Program-made: the position numbers and the translations under genes
Part shown: positions 22,953 through 31,864 of the stretch, piece after piece
Position numbering within the stretch: the stretch's first letter is position 1
Layout of the letters: every line of letters begins with the position of its first letter
Source: Leifsonia xyli
GTDB taxonomy: Bacteria > Actinomycetota > Actinomycetes > Actinomycetales > Microbacteriaceae
Length of the DNA stretch: 64,000 nucleotides
Direction: 5' to 3'
Assembly: GCA_003243275.1 (NCBI GenBank)
Contig: QFQR01000001.1
Location: 310,001 to 374,000 of the forward strand
The notes under the pieces: model-generated
What the model was told of the DNA's origin: nothing
Database searches by the model: none
Seen by the model: the letters and a program-made list of their open reading frames with translations, nothing else

Positions 22953-24586
22953 CCGCCACCGCCACCCCGACCGCCCCCGCGCAGCCGGAGACGGAGACCA
23001 AACCCGCACCCGGTCGGGGCATGCGCTTCGTCAACGGAGCGGCCAACTACATCGAAGACCGCACCAGCATGTCGGGCCTCGTCAAGGAGCTCGGCCGCAA
23101 GATCTTCCCCGATCACTGGTCGTTCATGCTCGGCGAGGTCGCCCTCTACAGCTTCATCGTCATCCTGCTCTCCGGCACCTTCCTCACCTTCTTCTTCCAG
23201 GCCTCGATGGCACCGGTGATCTACGAGGGCTCCTACCCCACCATGAAGGGCGTGGAGATGTCGGCGGCGATGGCCTCGACCCTCGACATCTCCTTCGACG
23301 TGCGCGGTGGCCTCCTCATGCGCCAGGTGCACCACTGGGCGGCGCTGCTGTTCGTGGCCTCGATCGGTCTGCACATGCTGCGCGTGTTCTTCACGGGCGC
23401 TTTCCGCAAGCCGCGCGAGATCAACTGGGTGGTCGGCTTCGTGCTGTTCATCCTCGCGATGGCGGAGGGTTTCACCGGGTACTCGCTCCCCGACGACCTG
23501 CTCTCCGGCAACGGCCTCCGCATCATCGACGGCATGGTCAAGGGCATCCCCGTGATCGGCACCTGGATCTCGTACCTGCTCTTCGGCGGCGAGTTCCCGG
23601 GCGAGGCGATCGTCGGCCGCCTCTACATGCTGCACATCATGCTGCTGCCCGCGCTCGTGATCGCCGCGATCGGCGTGCACATGATCCTGCTGATCGTCAA
23701 CAAGCACACCCAGTTCGCGGGCCCCGGCCGCACCGAGGGCAATGTGGTCGGCAACCCGATCATGCCGGTGTTCGCGGCGAAGGCCGGCGGCTTCTTCTTC
23801 ATCGTGTTCGGCGTGATCATGCTGATCGCGGCCACGGTGACGATCAACCCGATCTGGAACTACGGGCCGTACGACCCCTCCCCCGTCTCGGCCGGAACCC
23901 AACCCGACTGGTACATCGGCTTCGCGGACGGCATGCTGCGTCTCATCCCGCCGCACCTCGAGACGGTGATCTTCGGATACACCGTCACCTGGTACATCCT
24001 GATCCCGATCGTGATCCTCGGTCTCTTCATCGTGGCCGTCGCGATCTACCCCTTCATCGAGGCGTGGGTCACGGGCGACAAGCGCGAGCACCACATCGCC
24101 GACCGCCCCCGCAACGCCCCGACCCGCACCGGGATCGGCGCCGCAGGCGTGACCTTCTACGCGGTCATGTGGGCCGCCGCGAGCTCGGACCTGATCGCGA
24201 CGCACTTCCGCCTCTCGATCGAGGGCGTCACGCACACCCTGCAGGCGCTGCTCATCCTCGGTCCGATCATCGCCTTCATCCTGGCTCGGCGGATCTCGCT
24301 CGCGCTGCAGAAGAAGGATCGCGAGATCGCGCTGCACGGCTACGAGTCGGGTCGGATCGTGCGACTCCCCGGTGGTGAGTACATCGAGGTGCACGAGCAG
24401 CTCTCCGACTACGAGCGCTGGCGCCTCGTGAGCTACGACGACTACGCGCCGCTCATGGTGCGCCCGAACGCCCGCGGCAAGATCACGCTCAGCACCAAGC
24501 TGCGTGGCGTGCTGTCGCGCTGGTTCTTCGAGGACCGGATTGCGCCCGTCACCCGCACGGAGATCGAGGCGTCGAAGCACCACTGA
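22949..24586 (+). CDS. qcrB: Cytochrome b subunit of the bc1 complex
   Basis: 545-residue membrane protein with heme-b histidines in VHHWAALLFVASIGLHMLRVFF-type and LHIMLL ... IGVHM segments. The quinol-site motif is PDWY (TQPDWYIGF) in place of PEWY, as in actinobacterial QcrB. An extended cytoplasmic C-terminus (about residues 410-545) is also typical of this phylum. GTG start overlaps the qcrA stop (GTGA). Last gene of the operon, followed at once by a strong hairpin. Confidence 0.96.
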   Translation: MTATATPTAPAQPETETKPAPGRGMRFVNGAANYIEDRTSMSGLVKELGRKIFPDHWSFMLGEVALYSFIVILLSGTFLTFFFQASMAPVIYEGSYPTMKGVEMSAAMASTLDISFDVRGGLLMRQVHHWAALLFVASIGLHMLRVFFTGAFRKPREINWVVGFVLFILAMAEGFTGYSLPDDLLSGNGLRIIDGMVKGIPVIGTWISYLLFGGEFPGEAIVGRLYMLHIMLLPALVIAAIGVHMILLIVNKHTQFAGPGRTEGNVVGNPIMPVFAAKAGGFFFIVFGVIMLIAATVTINPIWNYGPYDPSPVSAGTQPDWYIGFADGMLRLIPPHLETVIFGYTVTWYILIPIVILGLFIVAVAIYPFIEAWVTGDKREHHIADRPRNAPTRTGIGAAGVTFYAVMWAAASSDLIATHFRLSIEGVTHTLQALLILGPIIAFILARRISLALQKKDREIALHGYESGRIVRLPGGEYIEVHEQLSDYERWRLVSYDDYAPLMVRPNARGKITLSTKLRGVLSRWFFEDRIAPVTRTEIEASKHH

Positions 24587-24594
24587 TCGCTGCA

Positions 24595-24634
24595 GACGAG
24601 AGGGGCGGAGCCGTTCGGCTCCGCCCCTCTCGTC
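24595..24634. terminator. Strong bidirectional hairpin after qcrB
   Basis: A perfect 18-bp stem (arms 24595-24612 and 24617-24634) encloses a GTTC loop. There is no U tract, which is common in high-GC actinobacteria. It stands between the converging ctaE-qcrCAB and ctaCDF-GNAT operons and can serve both. Confidence 0.85.
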
Positions 24635-24717
24635 TACCCGCAACGAATCGAGGCACACCCGCTGCGCGGAGGACAACACGGCCGCGGTGCGATCGCGACG
24701 TGGTGCGGGATGCGTGG

Positions 24718-24753
24718 TGCGGATGCGTCAGAGGATGCGGATGCGTCAGAGGA
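24718..24753. repeat. Perfect 18-bp tandem duplication at the GNAT 3' end
   Basis: TGCGGATGCGTCAGAGGA occurs at 24718-24735 and again, directly adjoining, at 24736-24753. The second copy contains the last codons and TGA of the acetyltransferase gene, and the first repeats that end outside the gene, so a spare in-register TGA lies 18 bases downstream. Confidence 0.85.
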
Positions 24754-25168
24754 AACGGCGCATGTACTCGGCCGACTCGTGGAAGCCGAGCCGATCGTAG
24801 AAGCCTCCCGCACGCCGGCTCGCGACCGTGAGCTGCGTCACACCGCGTCGGGCGCACTCCGCCTCGACCGCCTGGACGAGCTGGGTGCCGTAGTCGTGAC
24901 CACGAGCGTCAGCGGCCACCACGATCTCCTGCAACTGCGCAGAGGGGCCGTTCGTCGACAGCAGCGGAACGATCGTCGTCAGCGCGTACCCGCGCAGTCC
25001 CTCGCCGTCGTCGACGACGTAGAGCAGCACCGTCGGCTGCTCCCCCGCGAGGTACGCGGCGATCGTGGCGTCGAATGCCGCACGATCCGGCGGAAAGGCG
25101 TGTCCCAGCTGTTGGACGAGCGCGAAGACCGCGTCCTCGTCACCGGGTCGGGCCTCGCGAACGGTCAT
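24746..25168 (-). CDS. GNAT-family N-acetyltransferase
   Basis: 140-residue GNAT fold. The acetyl-CoA loop is VAADARGHDYGTQLV (Q/RxxGxG/A type with H-D in the middle), followed by AEARRRGV-like ECARRGVTQLTVASR and the C-terminal FYDRLGFHESAEYMRR. ATG 25168 overlaps the ctaF stop by one base (TGATG), so translation is coupled and it is the last gene of the ctaC-D-F operon. The acceptor substrate is unknown; it may simply have been captured by the operon. Confidence 0.82.
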   Translation of the reverse strand: MTVREARPGDEDAVFALVQQLGHAFPPDRAAFDATIAAYLAGEQPTVLLYVVDDGEGLRGYALTTIVPLLSTNGPSAQLQEIVVAADARGHDYGTQLVQAVEAECARRGVTQLTVASRRAGGFYDRLGFHESAEYMRRFL

Positions 25169-25596
25169 CAGCGTGCGAAGTTGTTCCGGTAGTACTCGTA
25201 GTTCCAACCGATGATCGCGATCAGCACGAGCGGCACACCGATGAACGAGATCCACGGGCCGATCGCGACGCCGAGGAACACCAGAGCGAGTGCTGCCGCG
25301 AGGGTGATCGGCCACCAACTCCAGGGGCTGAAATGCCCGATCTCCGGGTCGTCGTCGTCGATGTCGGCCGTCAGGCTGTCCTGCGCGAGTTCGCCGCCCT
25401 GGGCGGAGTGCACGCGTCCGAGATAGAAGGCGAGGAAGAACGCCAGGATCGCTGAGAGGGCCATCGCGACCGTTCCGACCCATTCGATCTTGTGGATGTT
25501 CCAGTCCACCGTGATCCCGACCCACACCGTGTAGGCGGCGGCCGACAGGAGGAAGAAGACCCCCAGGATCCACATCAGGTTCGCATTGGTACGCAT
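25168..25596 (-). CDS. ctaF: Cytochrome c oxidase subunit IV (actinobacterial)
   Basis: 142-residue membrane subunit peculiar to actinobacterial aa3 oxidases, with four predicted helices: the pair near the N-terminus (MWILGVFFLLSAAAYTVW and AMALSAILAFFLAFYL) and a C-terminal pair. FSPWSWWPITLA and YEYYRNNFAR are family marks. It lies 4 bases after ctaD and is coupled to the GNAT gene below it. Confidence 0.95.
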   Translation of the reverse strand: MRTNANLMWILGVFFLLSAAAYTVWVGITVDWNIHKIEWVGTVAMALSAILAFFLAFYLGRVHSAQGGELAQDSLTADIDDDDPEIGHFSPWSWWPITLAAALALVFLGVAIGPWISFIGVPLVLIAIIGWNYEYYRNNFAR

Positions 25597-25600
25597 GGCG

Positions 25601-27337
25601 TTACTTCACCTTTCCGTCGGCGAGGTCGACGATCGGCGCGTCCGGGGCGTCCTTGGCGGGTCCGATCCCGAGCTGCACCGTATCGGGATGGTGCAGATCG
25701 AAGGCAGGCGACTCCGAACGGATGCGCGGGATCGAGGTGAAGTTGTGACGCGGCGGCGGGCAGGAGGTGGCCCACTCGAGCGAGCGCGCATTGCCCCAGG
25801 GGTCGTCGACCGTCACCTTGGGTGCCTTGCGCGCCGTGATCCAGACGTTCAGGAAGAAGGGGATGAGCGATACCGCGAGAATAGCGGAACCGATCGTGGA
25901 GAGCTGGTTCTCCCAGGTGAACCCGTCATCCGCGAGATAGCCCGCGTAGCGACGCGGCATCCCCTCCACGCCCAGCCAGTGCTGGATGAGGAACGTCGTA
26001 TGGAAGCCGATGAACAACAACCAGAAGTGGATCTTGCCGAGCCGCTCGTCGAGCATCTTGCCCGTCCACTTCGGCCACCAGAAGTAGAAACCGGAGAACA
26101 TCGCGAAGACGACCGTGCCGAACACCACGTAGTGGAAGTGCGCCACCACGAAGTAGGAGTCGGAGACGGCGAAGTCGAGCGGCGGAGACGCGAGGATCAC
26201 CCCGGTGAGCCCACCGAAGACGAAGGTCACGAGGAAGCCGAGCGCCCAGATCATCGGCGTCTCGAAGGTCACCGAACCGCGCCACATCGTGCCGATCCAG
26301 TTGAAGATCTTCACACCGGTCGGCACCGCGATGAGCATCGTCATGAGCGCGAACCACGGAAGCAGCACCGACCCGGTGACGTACATGTGGTGGGCCCACA
26401 CCGTGACCGAGAGGGCGGCGATCGCGATCGTCGCGAAGATCAGCGTCTTGTAGCCGAAGATCGGCTTGCGACTGAAGACCGGGAACACCTCGGAGACGAT
26501 GCCGAAGAACGGCAGCGCGATGATGTAGACCTCGGGGTGGCCGAAGAACCAGAACAGGTGCTGCCAGAGGATGGCACCGCCGTTGGCCGGGTCAAGCAGA
26601 TGAGCACCGAACACGCGGTCGGCGCCGAGGGCGAACAGACCACCCGCCAGCACCGGGAAGGCGAGCAGCACGAGGATCGAGGTCACCAGGATGTTCCAGG
26701 TGAAGATCGGCATGCGCCACATCGTCATACCCGGCGCACGCATCGTGATGATCGTCGTGATGAAGTTCACCGCGCCGAGGATCGTGCCGAAGCCGGAGAG
26801 CGCCAGGCCGAAGACCCAGAGGTTGCCCCCGAGCCCCGGCGAGAAGGTCGTGTTGGAGAGCGGCGTGTAGGCCGTCCATCCGAAGCCGGCCGCACCCTGG
26901 GGCGTGAAGAACCCGCCGACCGCGATGAGCGAACCGAAGGTGAAGAACCAGAAGGCGAGCGCGTTCAGCCGCGGGAAGGCGACATCCGGAGCACCGATCT
27001 GCAGCGGCATGATCGCGTTCGCGAAGCCGGCGAAGAGCGGCGTCGCGAACATCAGCAGCATGATCGTGCCGTGCATCGTGAAGAGCTGGTTGTAGGCCTC
27101 GTTCGAGGGCAGCACGTCGACACCGGGGGTGAAGAGCTCGACACGGATGACGAGCGCCAGCACACCGCCGATGCAGAAGAACAGGAACGAGGTGATGAGG
27201 TACAGGTACCCGATCGTTTTGTGGTCGGTGGTCGTGAGCCACTTGACGATGATGTCGCCCTTGCGGGTCGGCTTCGGGGGCGCGGCGGGACGCGACGGGG
27301 TCGTGGTCTGGCTCGGCGCCGGTGCGGTGGTCGTCAT
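25601..27337 (-). CDS. ctaD: Cytochrome c oxidase subunit I
   Basis: 578-residue heme-copper core with twelve predicted helices. Seen: the low-spin heme His in FTMHGTIMLLMFATP, the CuB/active-site WFFGHPEVYIIALP (His-Tyr crosslink site), VWAHHMYVTGS with the two CuB histidines, and the proton-path and heme a3 region HFHYVVFGTVVFAMFSGFYFW. It reduces O2 to water and pumps protons. It lies 5 bases downstream of ctaC in the same operon. Confidence 0.97.
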   Translation of the reverse strand: MTTTAPAPSQTTTPSRPAAPPKPTRKGDIIVKWLTTTDHKTIGYLYLITSFLFFCIGGVLALVIRVELFTPGVDVLPSNEAYNQLFTMHGTIMLLMFATPLFAGFANAIMPLQIGAPDVAFPRLNALAFWFFTFGSLIAVGGFFTPQGAAGFGWTAYTPLSNTTFSPGLGGNLWVFGLALSGFGTILGAVNFITTIITMRAPGMTMWRMPIFTWNILVTSILVLLAFPVLAGGLFALGADRVFGAHLLDPANGGAILWQHLFWFFGHPEVYIIALPFFGIVSEVFPVFSRKPIFGYKTLIFATIAIAALSVTVWAHHMYVTGSVLLPWFALMTMLIAVPTGVKIFNWIGTMWRGSVTFETPMIWALGFLVTFVFGGLTGVILASPPLDFAVSDSYFVVAHFHYVVFGTVVFAMFSGFYFWWPKWTGKMLDERLGKIHFWLLFIGFHTTFLIQHWLGVEGMPRRYAGYLADDGFTWENQLSTIGSAILAVSLIPFFLNVWITARKAPKVTVDDPWGNARSLEWATSCPPPRHNFTSIPRIRSESPAFDLHHPDTVQLGIGPAKDAPDAPIVDLADGKVK

Positions 27338-27342
27338 CGGGA

Positions 27343-28227
27343 TCAGTCCTTGTTTTCGCTCACGCTGGAGGTGCCGTTGCCTGGCAGGTTCTGGTTCACG
27401 TTGTAGGTGGCGTCCAGGCGTCCTTCGTTACCCGCGGCGCGCAGCCTCTCGATCTCGGCGTCGTACTCCTGTTGGGACACCACCTTCACGGTGAAGAGCA
27501 TGTCGGCGTGGTACTGACCGCACAGCTCCGCGCACTTGCCGCGGTAGACGCCCTCCTTGAGCGGCACGAAGTACATGTAGTTGGTCTTCGCCGGGATCAT
27601 GTCCTTCTTGTAGAGGTAGTCGATGATCCAGAAGGAGTGGGCCACGTCGCGCGACTCGAGGGCGATCTCCACCTTCTTGCCGACCGGCAGGTAGAGCGTC
27701 GGAACGGTGTCCTGATCCAGGTTGCCGTTCTTGTCGGGCTGCACCTGCACGCCCTCGGTGTAGACGTTCTCGTTCAGGTAGTTGAAGTCCCACGCCCAGC
27801 GCTTGCCGAAGGCCTCGATACGCACATCGGGGTTGCCCGGGTTCTCCTCGATCGCCGCCTGGTCACGCGCCGTGTAGGCGAAGAAGCCGAGGATGAGGAT
27901 GAACGGGATCACCGTGTAGAAGATCTCGATCGGCATGTTGTAGCGCAACTGCACCGGCAGGCCCGACTGGCCCTTGCGCCGGCGGTAGACGATCGCGGCC
28001 CAGAGCGCGAGCCCCCAGGTGATGACACCGACGATGAGCAGAACGACCCAGGAGGTGACCCAGAGGCCGATGACCCGGTCGGTGTGGTTGGTGACACCGC
28101 TGCCGCCCGGGAGGAAGCCGTTGAGCTGCTCCTGGGTACATCCGGCGAGGACGATCGCGGCGGCGATGCCGATCGGGACAGCCGCCCACCGGGACAATCG
28201 TGAACGCTGGGGGCGGTTGGATCGCAC
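27343..28227 (-). CDS. ctaC: Cytochrome c oxidase subunit II, lipoprotein
   Basis: 294 residues. The signal peptide ends at lipobox LAGC, followed by two membrane helices and an extracytoplasmic cupredoxin domain. The CuA site is visible as YRGKCAELCGQYHADM plus the earlier HSFWIIDY His. It takes electrons from QcrC and passes them to CtaD. GTG 28227 has GAGAGG 8 bases upstream. First gene of ctaC-ctaD-ctaF-GNAT. The upstream region carries the 34-bp repeats. Confidence 0.96.
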   Translation of the reverse strand: MRSNRPQRSRLSRWAAVPIGIAAAIVLAGCTQEQLNGFLPGGSGVTNHTDRVIGLWVTSWVVLLIVGVITWGLALWAAIVYRRRKGQSGLPVQLRYNMPIEIFYTVIPFILILGFFAYTARDQAAIEENPGNPDVRIEAFGKRWAWDFNYLNENVYTEGVQVQPDKNGNLDQDTVPTLYLPVGKKVEIALESRDVAHSFWIIDYLYKKDMIPAKTNYMYFVPLKEGVYRGKCAELCGQYHADMLFTVKVVSQQEYDAEIERLRAAGNEGRLDATYNVNQNLPGNGTSSVSENKD

Positions 28228-28284
28228 CTGGAACCTCTCGGAATATCGACGTGGTGATTCGCTCCCGAGTCTACTGTTCTGTTT

Positions 28285-28318
28285 GGCGCGGCGATAATCC
28301 GCCGCGCGTGCCGCGAAA
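28285..28318. repeat. 34-bp hairpin-forming direct repeat, copy 1
   Basis: Identical to the copy at 28382 except for one base (T28309 against C28406). Inside it GCGCGGCG (28286-28293) and CGCCGCGC (28300-28307) form a perfect 8-bp stem around loop ATAATC. It lies upstream of ctaC, so it is not an obvious terminator for that gene. Confidence 0.8.
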
Positions 28319-28381
28319 CAGCACGAGCGCGGTCGCGACGTTTCACGGGTGCGCGCGCCGCCGACCCGAGGTCGATCCCCC

Positions 28382-28415
28382 GGCGCGGCGATAATCCGCC
28401 GCGCGCGCCGCGAAA
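28382..28415. repeat. 34-bp hairpin-forming direct repeat, copy 2
   Basis: Second copy, 97 bp from the first and ending one base before the erpA stop codon (28417). Stem arms 28383-28390 and 28397-28404, loop ATAATC. This copy is placed to terminate erpA transcription. Confidence 0.8.
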
Positions 28416-28416
28416 G

Positions 28417-28764
28417 TCAGTGGAAGCTGTCGCCGCAGGCGCAGCTGCCCTGCGCGTTGGGGTTGTCGATCGTGAACCCCTGCTTCTGGATGGTGTCCTC
28501 GAAATCGATGGATGCGCCGTCGAGGTAGGGCACGCTCATCTTGTCGACCACGACCTCGACACCGTCGAAGTCGCGCGTGGCGTCCCCGTCGAGCAGCCGC
28601 TCATCGAAGTAGAGCTGGTAGATGAGGCCGGAGCACCCGCCGGGCTGAACGGCCACCCGGAGTCGCAGATCGTCGCGGCCCTCCTGCTCGAGGAGAGACC
28701 GCACCTTCTGGGCGGCGGTGTCGGAGATGGTGACCCCGTGGGACGTCTCGAGCGTGTCGGTCAT
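28417..28764 (-). CDS. erpA: A-type iron-sulfur cluster insertion protein
   Basis: 115-residue A-type carrier that hands 4Fe-4S or 2Fe-2S clusters to apoproteins. The three ligand cysteines are in QPGGCSGL and the C-terminal GSCACGD. Family-typical length and ends (VTISDTAA ... NPNAQGSC). ATG 28764 follows TACACT by 6 bases on the minus strand (leaderless). Location beside ctaC and the bc1 genes fits its use in respiratory-complex assembly. Confidence 0.93.
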   Translation of the reverse strand: MTDTLETSHGVTISDTAAQKVRSLLEQEGRDDLRLRVAVQPGGCSGLIYQLYFDERLLDGDATRDFDGVEVVVDKMSVPYLDGASIDFEDTIQKQGFTIDNPNAQGSCACGDSFH

Positions 28765-28800
28765 GCGCCGAGTGTACCTTTCCTGCCCGGGAGCAACCGG

Positions 28801-30216
28801 TTATCGCGCACCGAGACGCGCGAGCAGCAGAGCCTCCCCCAGGATCGCCTTCTCCAGGCTCGGAAGGTGCAGCGACTCGTTGGGGCTGTGCGCACGCGAG
28901 TCGGGGTCTTCCACGCCCGTCACGAGGATCTGCGCCTTCGGGAACCGCTCCGCGAGCTCCGCGATGAAGGGGATCGAGCCGCCGACCCCCATCTCGACCG
29001 TCGGGTTGCCGAACGCCTCCGCGAGCACCGCCTTGGCATCCGCGACCGCCCAGCCGCTCGTGTCGACGAGGAAGGGCTGGCCGAGGTCGAGACCGTCGAT
29101 CTCGAACTCGGCGCCAAACGGCGCGTGCGCGCGCAGATGGGCCATGATCGCCTCGTAGGCCTCTTCGGCGCGCTGGCCAGGCGCGACCCGGGCGCTGAGG
29201 CGCACCCGCACGCTCGGCACGAGGGTGTTGGAGGCGTCCTTGACGCTCGGGGCGTCGATGCCGGTGATCGTGATCGAGGGCTGGTTCCAGATGCGCGAGA
29301 TGATCGCGCCGTGGCCCACGGGCGACGCGCCAGGCAGCAGCCCCGTCTCGGCGCGCAGCTGGGCCTCGTCATAGGCGGGCGTCTCTGCCTCGCGCGAGGT
29401 GAGGCCGGCGACCGCGACCGAGCCGTCCGCGTTCCACAGCGTGTCGAGCAGCCGGATGGCGGCGAACATCGCGTCGGGCACGGCCCCGCCGAACATGCCG
29501 GAGTGCGAGGCGTGCTCGAGCGTCGTGATCCGCAGGTTGAAGGCGACCGCGCCGCGCAGGCCCACGGTGATCGCGGGGATCTCGGTCGACCAGTTGCCCG
29601 AGTCGGCGACGACGATGACGTCCGCGTCGAAGGTGTCGCGGTAGCGCTCGAGGAAGGTCAGGATCGAGCGCGAGCCGAACTCCTCCTCCCCCTCCACATA
29701 GAGCACGAGGCCGATCTCCGGGTCGCCCAGCACCTCACGAGAGGCGCGGATGGCGGCCAGGTGGGCCACGACGCCCGCCTTGTCGTCCGCGGCACCCCGC
29801 CCGTAGAGACGGTCGCCGCGCAGCGTCGGCTCGAAGGGCTTCGAGTCCCACTGCGCCTCATCCCCCGGCGGCTGCACGTCGTGGTGCGCGTAGAGCAGCA
29901 CCGTGGGCTTGCCGTTGCGGGCGGCGCGGCTCGCGACGACCGCGGGCTGGCCCAGAGCATCCGAGTCCTCCTCGGACACCGGCAGCTGCACGACCTCGAC
30001 CGACTCGAAGACCTCGAGCGCGCGGGCGAGCTCGGCGACCCGCTCGGCGCTCGCGCGCACGTGCGCGAAGTCGAAACCGTCCCAGGAGACGGAGGGGATG
30101 CGCACGAGCCCCGAGAGCTCGGCGATCGCCGTCGGCAGCCCGGCGGCGACCGCCGCGCGCAACTCCTCCGCTCGGGGAGTGGACGCGGATGCGGACGACG
30201 GATCGATCTGGGCCAT
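28801..30216 (-). CDS. M20-family metallopeptidase (dipeptidase)
   Basis: 471 residues of the M20 zinc exopeptidase family. YAHHDVQPPGD gives the first His-x-Asp, GRGAADDKAG the bridging Asp, VEGEEEFGS the catalytic Glu-Glu pair, VADSGNW another metal Asp, and ESLHLPS the last His; the middle (about 195-310) is the dimerisation domain. It hydrolyses dipeptides or similar small amides in the cytoplasm. ATG 30216 follows TAAGAT by 7 bases (leaderless). It diverges from the DUF3043 gene. Confidence 0.9.
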   Translation of the reverse strand: MAQIDPSSASASTPRAEELRAAVAAGLPTAIAELSGLVRIPSVSWDGFDFAHVRASAERVAELARALEVFESVEVVQLPVSEEDSDALGQPAVVASRAARNGKPTVLLYAHHDVQPPGDEAQWDSKPFEPTLRGDRLYGRGAADDKAGVVAHLAAIRASREVLGDPEIGLVLYVEGEEEFGSRSILTFLERYRDTFDADVIVVADSGNWSTEIPAITVGLRGAVAFNLRITTLEHASHSGMFGGAVPDAMFAAIRLLDTLWNADGSVAVAGLTSREAETPAYDEAQLRAETGLLPGASPVGHGAIISRIWNQPSITITGIDAPSVKDASNTLVPSVRVRLSARVAPGQRAEEAYEAIMAHLRAHAPFGAEFEIDGLDLGQPFLVDTSGWAVADAKAVLAEAFGNPTVEMGVGGSIPFIAELAERFPKAQILVTGVEDPDSRAHSPNESLHLPSLEKAILGEALLLARLGAR

Positions 30217-30253
30217 GCGGGTAATCTTAAAGCCCCGACGAACGAGGAACCCT

Positions 30254-30826
30254 GTGCCCAAGAACACCCCCGCCGACGACGCCGCCGCCCCGGAGACCCC
30301 GGATCCCACCGCCCTTGGCAAAGGCCACGCGACTCCGACCCGCAAGGAGCAGGAGGCGGCTCGCAAGCGTCCGCTCGTCCCCGACGATCGCAAAGCCGCG
30401 CAGAAGGCGTCCAAGGCGGAGCTCGCGGCGCAGCGCGACCGGGCCCGCGTCGGCATGGAACGCGGCGAGGAGAAGTTTCTCCCGATGCGCGACCGCGGTC
30501 CGCAGAAACGCTACGTGCGCGACTACGTCGACGCCCGCTGGAGCGTCGGCGAGATCCTGCTGCCGCTCATGGTGCTCGTGATCCTCACCTACTTCATCCC
30601 CAACCAGTACGTCGCCATCTACGCGCTCATCGCGGTGTGGGGCATCATCGTGCTCGTCGTCATCGACGCCCTCCTGCTCGGCCGCACGCTGCGCAAGAAG
30701 CTCGCGGCGAAGTTCGGTGCCGACAAGGTCGAGAAGGTCACCTGGTACGCGGCGATGCGCGCGGTGCAGTTGCGCGCGCTCCGACTTCCGAAGCCTCAGA
30801 TCAAGCGCGGGCAGTACCCGTCCTGA
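30254..30826 (+). CDS. DUF3043 membrane protein
   Basis: 190 residues. A long charged N-terminus contains the conserved GKGHATPTRKEQEAARKRPL stretch and VGMERGEEKFLPMRDRGPQKRYVRD, followed by two membrane helices (ILLPLMVLVILTYFIP and a second) and a basic C-terminus. This is the actinobacterial DUF3043 family of unknown role. GTG 30254 has GAGGAA 6 bases upstream. Its 3' end overlaps pyrD convergently by 26 bases. Confidence 0.88.
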   Translation: MPKNTPADDAAAPETPDPTALGKGHATPTRKEQEAARKRPLVPDDRKAAQKASKAELAAQRDRARVGMERGEEKFLPMRDRGPQKRYVRDYVDARWSVGEILLPLMVLVILTYFIPNQYVAIYALIAVWGIIVLVVIDALLLGRTLRKKLAAKFGADKVEKVTWYAAMRAVQLRALRLPKPQIKRGQYPS

Positions 30827-31844
30827 CACGGCGGAGGCCGCGGCTGATGGCACGCGCCCAGAACGGCCCCTCGTAGAGGAACGCCGTGTAGCCCTGCACG
30901 AGGGTCGCCCCGGCGTCCAACCGCTCCTGCACCTCGGCGCCCGTGGTGACACCGCCCACCGAGATGAGGCACAGCTCCGGGCCGACGGCGGCGCGCAGCA
31001 GGCGCAGCATCGCGAGCGAGCGCTCGGCGAGCGGGGCACCGGAGAGTCCCCCCTCCCCCGCCGCCGCCACGAGGGTCGGGTCGGTCGTCAGGCCCTCACG
31101 CGAGAGCGTCGTGTTGGTCGCGACGATGCCCGCGAGCCGCAGGCGCAGCACGAGCTCGGCGATGCGGAGCGCCTGGTCGTCGCCGAGATCGGGGGCGATC
31201 TTGACCAGGACCGGAACCGAGCCCGCCGCATCCCGCACAGCGGAGAGCAGCGGCTCGAGCTTGTCGAGCTCCTGCAGACCGCGCAGCCCCGGCGTGTTCG
31301 GTGACGAGACGTTGACCACGAGGTAGTCGGCGTGCGGGGCGAGCAGGCGGGTGCTGACGAGGTAGTCGTCGATCGCGTCCTCGACCGCGACGACCTTCGT
31401 CTTGCCGATGTTCACGCCGATCACCGGACGGATCGCGGAGGTGCGCGACCGCGCGATCCGCGGCGCGCAGGCCTCGGCGCCGGCGTTGTTGAACCCCATC
31501 CGGTTGATGACCGCGCGATCCGGGATGAGGCGGAACAGCCGCGGCCTCGGGTTCCCCGGCTGCGGGAGGGCCGTGATGGTGCCGACCTCGACGTGCCCGA
31601 AGCCCAGGGCGCCGAGCCCGGCGATGCCGCGTGCTTCCTTGTCGAAGCCGGCGGCGAGACCGAACGGTGACGGGAAGTCGATCCCCAGAGCGCGCACCGC
31701 GAGCGACGGGTCCGGGCGGGTCAGCATCCGCGTCATCTGGCGCAGCACCGGCCAGCCGAGCACGCGGATGACGACGAAGGCCAGATGGTGGGCGGTCTCG
31801 GGGTCGAAGCGCGACAGGACGAGCCGGAAGAGGAGACGGTACAT
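30801..31844 (-). CDS. pyrD: Dihydroorotate dehydrogenase (quinone), class 2
   Basis: 347 residues. FMN enzyme of pyrimidine synthesis that oxidises dihydroorotate to orotate and passes electrons to menaquinone. The N-terminal membrane-associating helix (MYRLLFRLVLSRFDPETAHHLAF) places it in class 2. GLAAGFDKEARGI, NRMGFNNAGAEA, VNVSSPNTPGLRGLQ (catalytic Ser loop) and ISVGGVTTGAEVQERL are conserved. The -10-like TAGCCT lies 9 bases before the start. It is downstream of nrdR by 20 bases. Confidence 0.95.
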   Translation of the reverse strand: MYRLLFRLVLSRFDPETAHHLAFVVIRVLGWPVLRQMTRMLTRPDPSLAVRALGIDFPSPFGLAAGFDKEARGIAGLGALGFGHVEVGTITALPQPGNPRPRLFRLIPDRAVINRMGFNNAGAEACAPRIARSRTSAIRPVIGVNIGKTKVVAVEDAIDDYLVSTRLLAPHADYLVVNVSSPNTPGLRGLQELDKLEPLLSAVRDAAGSVPVLVKIAPDLGDDQALRIAELVLRLRLAGIVATNTTLSREGLTTDPTLVAAAGEGGLSGAPLAERSLAMLRLLRAAVGPELCLISVGGVTTGAEVQERLDAGATLVQGYTAFLYEGPFWARAISRGLRRVRTGTARA

Positions 31845-31864
31845 GCCGACCCCAGGCTAGCGGT

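Noticed and set aside
28420..30876. 818-codon frame opposite erpA and the M20 peptidase
   Set aside because: Antisense shadow of two well-supported genes, with no family resemblance.
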